From Actinopolymorpha sp. NPDC004070 (GTDB lineage Bacteria; Actinomycetota; Actinomycetes; Propionibacteriales; Actinopolymorphaceae), in contig NZ_JBEXMJ010000004.1 in NCBI RefSeq assembly GCF_040610475.1, forward strand, positions 62,001 through 126,000: a stretch of 64,000 nucleotides of DNA, given 5' to 3'. Positions 61,123 to 64,000 of the stretch are shown here, one piece after another. Every line of letters starts with the position of its first letter. Within the stretch, counting starts at the first letter, position 1. Both the position numbers and the translations under genes were made by a program. The notes under the pieces were generated by a model, which was given only the letters and a program-made list of their open reading frames with translations, was not told where the DNA came from and did not search any database.

Positions 61123-62804
61123 CGGAGCTCGGCAACCCGCCCAGCACCGCCGCGACCGCGACCGACACCGCGGGCTGGCGCCGGCTCAGTCCGCGGATGC
61201 TCGCGGTCCACCCCGTTCAGGAGCTCGTTCGGTCCTTCCCTGCCCTCCTCGGTGCTTTGGTGGCCGGAACCAGCAGCGGGCACGGCCCCTTGTGGGGCCT
61301 GGTCGGTCTGGTCCTGGTGATCGGTCTGGGAACGCTGCGGTGGTTCACCACGACGTACCGCATCTCCCCCGCACACGTGCAGGTGCGCCGCGGCCTGCTG
61401 CGCCGCCGGGTGCTCACCGTTCCGCGTGACCGCGTCCGCACCGTCGACGTCACCGCGAACGCGATGCACCGGGTGGTGGGGCTGGCCCGGGTCGAGATCG
61501 GCACCGGCCGTTCGGACCGCAGGGGCGAGAACGGGCTGAAGCTGGACGCCCTCGCCGGCGCGGACGCCCGCCGCCTGCGCGAGGAGCTCCTCCACCGCCT
61601 CCCGCCCGCCGCCGCTCCGGCGGCCGGCCCGGCGCCTGCGACCGCTCCGGCGGCCGGTCCGGCACCCGCGACCACACCCCCACCGGCACCCGAGGACGCG
61701 CCGGCGACGACGCCGCGCCCACGCCCGGCCCCGGCGCCGGTGAGCACACCGGAGCAGGAGACCAGGCTGGCCACCCTGGACCCGCGATGGGTGAGGTACG
61801 GGCCGTTCACGCTGTCCGGGCTGCTGACCATCGGCGTGGTCCTCGGCTTCGGCTCCCGTGCGGTGTCGGAGGCGAAGATCGACCTGAGCAAGATCGGCCC
61901 GGTCCACCGGCTCCTGGACCAGGTGCGCGGCGCGGGCTGGCTGGTGGGAGCCGTGGAGGTGGTCGTCCTCCTGCTGGTCGTCTGCGTCCTCGCGTCCACG
62001 CTGGCCTACGTCCTCGCGTTCTGGAACTACCGGCTCACCCGGCATCCGGGCGGGACCCTGCACGTCAACCGAGGCCTGATCACCACCCGCGCCACCAGCA
62101 TCGAGGAGCGCCGGATGCGCGGCGTCGAACTCAGCGAGCCGCTCTCCCTGCGTCTCGCCGGCGGGGCGCGGTGCATCGCCATCGCCACCGGGCTACGTGT
62201 CGGCCGGGGCGCCGAACGCGGCGGGTCGCTGCTGCTTCCCCCGGCGCCGCGCAAGGTCGCCCTGCGGGTGGCCGGGGATGTGTTCGGCGGCGTCGAGCCG
62301 TACGTCACGCCGCTCGTCCCGCACGGGCCGCAGGCGGTGCGCCGCAGGTTCACCCGGGCGCTCGGGCTGACCGCGCTCCTGGTCCTCGCGCTGGCCGCGC
62401 TGCACGAGGTCGCCGGACTTCCGGCGTGGGTGTGGCAGGCGTGGCTGGTGCTGCTCCCCTGCGCGGCGCTGGTCGCGGCGGACCGGGCGCGCAGCCTCGG
62501 CCACGCGCTGCGCGACGGTGTGCTGGTCTGCCGGTTCGGTTCGCTCGTACGCCGCCGCAACGTACTGACCTGTGACGGCGTACTGGGCTGGAACCTCCGG
62601 CAGTCGTTCTTCCAGCGCAGGGTCGGGTTGACGACGCTGGTGGCCACGACCGCGGCCGGCCGGCAGCACTACGAGATCCCGGACGTCGACACCGCCGAGG
62701 CGGTACGGGTGGCCGACGCCGCCGTGCCCGGGCTGCTCACGCCGTTCCTGGTCCACGCCCACAGCTCAGAACGCCAGGAGCGGCCGGAGCGCCGGGCGCA
62801 TTGA
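61119..62804 (+). CDS. multi-PH-domain membrane protein (YdbT-like)
   Basis: A 561-residue protein pairing with the gene before it, as YdbS/YdbT do in Bacillus. It carries bPH2 domains at about residues 75-155 (TTYRISPAHVQVRRGLLRRRVLTVPRDRVRTVDV), 305-385 (NYRLTRHPGGTLHVNRGLITTRATSIEERRMRGVEL) and 465-545 (RDGVLVCRFGSLVRRRNVLTCDGVLGW), each after hydrophobic helices. A Pro/Ala repeat linker (about 165-210) separates the first from the rest. GTG at 61119 overlaps the upstream stop. Convergent with the XRE regulator. Confidence 0.88.
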   Translation: MTELGNPPSTAATATDTAGWRRLSPRMLAVHPVQELVRSFPALLGALVAGTSSGHGPLWGLVGLVLVIGLGTLRWFTTTYRISPAHVQVRRGLLRRRVLTVPRDRVRTVDVTANAMHRVVGLARVEIGTGRSDRRGENGLKLDALAGADARRLREELLHRLPPAAAPAAGPAPATAPAAGPAPATTPPPAPEDAPATTPRPRPAPAPVSTPEQETRLATLDPRWVRYGPFTLSGLLTIGVVLGFGSRAVSEAKIDLSKIGPVHRLLDQVRGAGWLVGAVEVVVLLLVVCVLASTLAYVLAFWNYRLTRHPGGTLHVNRGLITTRATSIEERRMRGVELSEPLSLRLAGGARCIAIATGLRVGRGAERGGSLLLPPAPRKVALRVAGDVFGGVEPYVTPLVPHGPQAVRRRFTRALGLTALLVLALAALHEVAGLPAWVWQAWLVLLPCAALVAADRARSLGHALRDGVLVCRFGSLVRRRNVLTCDGVLGWNLRQSFFQRRVGLTTLVATTAAGRQHYEIPDVDTAEAVRVADAAVPGLLTPFLVHAHSSERQERPERRAH

Positions 62805-62810
62805 CGAACG

Positions 62811-63692
62811 TCACTCGTCCGGGGTCTCGCTGAGCACACGTTCGGCGGCCCGCACGAAGTAGGAGACCGAGTCGGCCGGGCTGAGCGCCATCGCCCGCAG
62901 GTGGTCGAACGCCAGGCTGTGGCGATAGACCTCGGCGTGACTCTCGACGTAGCGGTTGGCGGTCATGGTCTCGACGTACACCGCCTCCGGCTCGTGCGGG
63001 TTGGGAAACTCGAGGATGTCGAACGACCCGGCGCTGGACGGGTGCGCTCCCGCCGAGACCGGCAGCACCTGCACCGTCACGGTGCCCCGTTCGGCGTACT
63101 CCCGCAGCCGGTCGTACTGCTCTGCCATCACCTTGGCCGACCCGACCAACCACGTCAGCGCGGGCTCGGCGATGACCAGCCAGAACCGCAGCGGGTCCGC
63201 CTCGCGGGCCAGCAGGCGCTGCCTGGTCATCCGGGCCTCCACCCGGCGGTCGATCTCGGAGGGTGAGGAGAGGCCCATCGTGGCGCCGCGGATGATCTCG
63301 CGGGCGTAGGCCTCGGTCTGCATCAGACCGTGGATCACGTGCGCACTGTAGGAGCGCATGCCGGCGAGCTGCGCCTCGAGCTCGATGTAGTCGACGTAGT
63401 CGCTGGGCAGGAACTCCGCGTAGGCGTCCCACCAGCCCTTGGTGCGCGCCGTCCTGGTCTTGCTGAGGATCGCCGTGCGGCGGCCCTCCTCGACGTTGTA
63501 CAGGTCGAGGAGGAGGTTGAGGTCCTTCAGGCTGACCCCGACGATCGCGGTCTCGATCCGGCTGATCTTGGCGACCGACCAGCCGGTCCTCGCGGCAACC
63601 TCCTCCAACGTCACCTGGGCACGTTCGCGGAACATCCGTAGCTCCGCGGCGAGCCGGCGGCGCTGGATCGTGGGCGGTTTCGTACTCGGCAT
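62811..63692 (-). CDS. XRE-family regulator with DUF5753 domain
   Basis: A 293-residue actinomycete regulator. The N-terminal helix-turn-helix (about 12-65, with LEEVAARTGWSVAKISRIETA) is followed by a DUF5753 domain (about 100-285: SYSAHVIHGLMQTEAYAREIIRG, RQRLLAREADPLRFWLVIAEPAL, VTVQVLPVSAGAHPSSAGSFDIL). Such proteins usually precede a DUF397 gene and often influence development or antibiotic production. No DUF397 gene lies downstream here; the convergent YdbT-like gene is 6 bp away. ATG at 63692. Confidence 0.92.
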   Translation of the reverse strand: MPSTKPPTIQRRRLAAELRMFRERAQVTLEEVAARTGWSVAKISRIETAIVGVSLKDLNLLLDLYNVEEGRRTAILSKTRTARTKGWWDAYAEFLPSDYVDYIELEAQLAGMRSYSAHVIHGLMQTEAYAREIIRGATMGLSSPSEIDRRVEARMTRQRLLAREADPLRFWLVIAEPALTWLVGSAKVMAEQYDRLREYAERGTVTVQVLPVSAGAHPSSAGSFDILEFPNPHEPEAVYVETMTANRYVESHAEVYRHSLAFDHLRAMALSPADSVSYFVRAAERVLSETPDE

Positions 63693-63900
63693 GCGTCTTC
63701 CCCGTTTGGCGTTGCTGGAAGGAGTTTGGTCATTCGATATTGCGGGAAGTAGTCCGTCTTCGCACCAGGTTCAGCCGAACCCGGACCGCACGACACAAGT
63801 GCAAATTTACGCATTGGTGTTGTCGGTGGCGTCGCTCGGGATTACGGTCGACTCAGGATCGTGCACCCAGAGCTATCACTCCACGGGGGAGGTTCGTGCG

Positions 63901-64000
63901 ATGGCAAGCACACCCGAGCCTCTGGGGCATTCGGGCTGGTTACCGACTTCGTACCCCGATCTCGGTCACCTCCCACCCCAGCATCACCGGCCTCCGCGGC
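63901..64000 (+). CDS. 5' end of an unidentified gene, cut by the window edge
   Basis: An open frame starting at ATG 63901 with GGGGGAGG about 8 nt upstream and running to the window end. Only 33 residues are visible (MASTPEPLGHSGW...), Pro/His/Leu-rich and without a recognisable motif. A GTG at 63896 in another frame is an alternative. Divergent from the XRE gene. Confidence 0.4.
   Translation, partial: MASTPEPLGHSGWLPTSYPDLGHLPPQHHRPPR

Overview
The window is a continuous piece of a high-G+C actinomycete chromosome. This rests on the very high G+C, the abundant GTG starts, the four-domain ribosomal protein S1, an Actinobacteria-style translational T-box ahead of ileS, the PdtaR-type ANTAR regulator beside pyk and tRNA-Leu, and the hisI-trpE ... 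trpCBA-lgt-gltBD-pyk gene order. The GH92 and GxGYxYP genes would fit a soil actinomycete of the Propionibacteriales (Kribbella/Actinopolymorpha/Nocardioides-like). That placement is inference. No rRNA, transposase, integrase, phage gene or CRISPR array is visible.

Layout. 0.2-9.3 kb: a small membrane protein, rpsA (with a recognisable promoter and a perfect 16-bp terminator), a phosphotransferase, an M18 aminopeptidase, a methyltransferase, polA and a hotdog thioesterase. 9.3-15.3 kb: ileS with a complete T-box leader, a DUF554 membrane protein and an odd GNAT-membrane fusion protein. 15.5-20.8 kb: the livKHMGF branched-chain amino acid ABC importer, with a strong hairpin between livK and livH. 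20.9-23.3 kb: the ANTAR regulator pdtaR, tRNA-Leu(CAA) and pyruvate kinase. 23.3-29.1 kb: accessory genes, namely an ABC pair, a glutamine synthetase-like gene overlapping an amidohydrolase (a split FluG pair), and a lower-G+C lipoprotein/secreted-protein pair. 29.4-38.0 kb: gltBD, lgt with a long disordered tail, and a membrane-anchored DsbA-like protein. 38.1-42.7 kb: trpCBA, an RDD membrane protein and a DUF2752 protein. 42.8-49.7 kb: an accessory block with a Tat-exported GxGYxYP protein, an arginine-catabolism module (AsnC regulator-ddaH-rocD) and two P-loop proteins. 49.8-52.8 kb: the other half of the tryptophan cluster (hisI-trpE-TIGR02234 protein-HGxxPAAW protein). 53.0-57.1 kb: a GH92 glycosidase and a TIGR03085 protein. 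57.2-60.5 kb: a TPP riboswitch and the thiamine-precursor ECF transporter ykoEDC. 60.6-62.8 kb: a YdbS/YdbT-like pair of bacterial PH-domain proteins. 62.8-64.0 kb: an XRE/DUF5753 regulator and the truncated start of a divergent gene.

The common theme is amino-acid and nitrogen metabolism: glutamate synthase, tryptophan synthesis, a histidine gene, branched-chain amino acid import, arginine catabolism and a glutamine synthetase relative. Two RNA regulators can be read directly: the ileS T-box, whose anti-Shine-Dalgarno and Shine-Dalgarno are complementary over 8 nt, and the ykoEDC TPP riboswitch, followed by a hairpin that buries the ykoE Shine-Dalgarno. Other recurrent features are -10 hexamers placed 6-8 nt before start codons (leaderless transcription) and short perfect tandem duplications, two of them lying across stop codons. 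I found no clearly new defence or mobile system. The best novelty candidates are the GNAT-membrane fusion, the split FluG operon, the low-G+C secreted pair and the two tandem-repeat arrays.
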